Assembly (NCBI GenBank): GCA_034435615.1 | Contig: DAOTWZ010000051.1 | Span: 1 to 40,191, forward strand | From: H17-190 sp034435615 | GTDB lineage: Bacteria; Chloroflexota; Dehalococcoidia; SM23-28-2; HRBIN24 | Direction: 5' to 3' | DNA: 40,191 bases | Shown: positions 39,977 to 40,191 of the stretch, piece by piece | How the letters are laid out: each line of letters opens with the position of its first letter | How positions within the stretch are numbered: position 1 is the stretch's first letter | Made by a program: the position numbers and the translations under genes | The notes under the pieces: model-generated | The model's database searches: none | What the model was told of the DNA's origin: nothing | The model's input: the letters and a program-made list of their open reading frames with translations, nothing else

Positions 39977-39999
39977 TGATACGACGAATTACGGTATCA
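39977..39999. promoter_or_regulatory. Inverted repeat overlapping the likely gyrA promoter
   Basis: TGATAC (39977-39982) and GTATCA (39994-39999) form a perfect 6-bp dyad with an 11-base spacer, in the 129-base gap before gyrA. The right arm overlaps TATCAT (39995-40000), a five-of-six -10 match. No good -35 lies upstream. Confidence 0.4.
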
Positions 40000-40087
40000 T
40001 ATTCCTTGGCTACGATCGCTGTTATCAGGCGGGGCCTGCCGCGTTCCTCGCCCTCCCGCTGGAGCGCTATCTGAGAGGGGAGTGTAG

Positions 40088-40191
40088 ATGGTCAGCGAAG
40101 GAGTCATCGCCCGCGAGATAAGGCCCGTCCGCATCGAGGAGGAGATGCGGGCGGCCTACCTGGACTACGCCATGAGCGTCATCGTCTCGCG
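40088..40191 (+). CDS. gyrA: DNA gyrase subunit A, N-terminal fragment (cut by window end)
   Basis: The last 104 bases encode 34 residues beginning MVSEGVIAREI and continuing with AAYLDYAMSVIVSR, the conserved GyrA/ParC N-terminus just before the breakage-reunion domain. GyrA introduces negative supercoils together with GyrB. GAGAGGGGAG lies upstream of ATG 40088. ParC cannot be separated from GyrA on this short piece, but this N-terminal form is typical of GyrA. Confidence 0.88.
   Translation, partial: MVSEGVIAREIRPVRIEEEMRAAYLDYAMSVIVS

Noticed and set aside
1..40191. CRISPR arrays, insertion sequences, prophage or attachment-site duplications
   Set aside because: I looked for regularly spaced repeats, transposase or integrase motifs, and tRNA 3'-end duplications and found none. 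The tRNA genes are intact and not flanked by an integrase gene.

Overview
This is a GC-rich, gene-dense bacterial chromosomal segment with canonical sigma70-type promoters, four tRNA genes whose CCA end is encoded, short ATGA-type overlaps within operons, and no phage genes, insertion sequence, CRISPR array or rRNA. The gene content (fused gamma-alpha 2-oxoacid:ferredoxin oxidoreductase, archaeal-style NurA/HerA beside SbcCD, CopC/CopD fusion, PDZ-bearing sensor kinase) fits a Chloroflexota lineage, perhaps a Dehalococcoidia-like thermophile. That placement is inferred from gene content and composition only, not from a phylogeny.

Layout. 1-6.2 kb: tRNA-Gly and tRNA-Cys (minus strand), an SRPBCC protein, a small coiled-coil protein, an acyl-CoA dehydrogenase, the two-gene korAB 2-oxoacid:ferredoxin oxidoreductase and an alpha/beta hydrolase. 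6.3-13.0 kb: a tightly overlapping operon nurA-herA-sbcD(mre11)-sbcC(rad50) behind a near-consensus promoter. This is the DNA-end-resection set known from archaea. 13.1-18.4 kb: six genes for an envelope copper module: a His/Cys-rich membrane protein, two HxxxH helical proteins, a CopC-like protein, a TolB-like lipoprotein and a CopC-CopD-cytochrome c fusion. 18.5-23.8 kb: an atypical OmpR-type regulator, then, pointing the other way, a four-gene locus that I read as a ComX-ComQ-ComP-ComA quorum-sensing system. It has a 70-residue peptide precursor ending in Trp-Ile, an isoprenyl-transferase-like enzyme, a polytopic PDZ-containing histidine kinase and a LuxR-type response regulator. This is the most interesting part of the window.

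24-27.8 kb: a large membrane FtsH-like AAA+ protein with an altered zinc motif and a long insertion in its ATPase domain, a lipoprotein, an HExxH protein and tRNA-Phe. 28-36.1 kb: a compact surface-polysaccharide locus (NAD-dependent epimerase, phosphoglycosyl transferase, O-antigen-polymerase-like protein, GT4 and WecG/TagA glycosyltransferases, flippase), with an LhgO-type oxidase on the opposite strand. 36.2-40.2 kb: tRNA-Pro, a TPR protein, an ABC-2 exporter pair, a class-I glutamine-amidotransferase-like hydrolase, and the first codons of gyrA, which is cut by the window end.

How the genes may work together: the repair operon would resect DNA ends. The copper module would bind, move or sense copper at the outer face of the membrane. 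In the com-like locus the isoprenylated peptide would be released, sensed by the kinase at the membrane and passed to the regulator by phosphotransfer. The sensor half of the kinase has clearly lower GC than everything around it, as expected for an exchangeable pheromone-specificity cassette.
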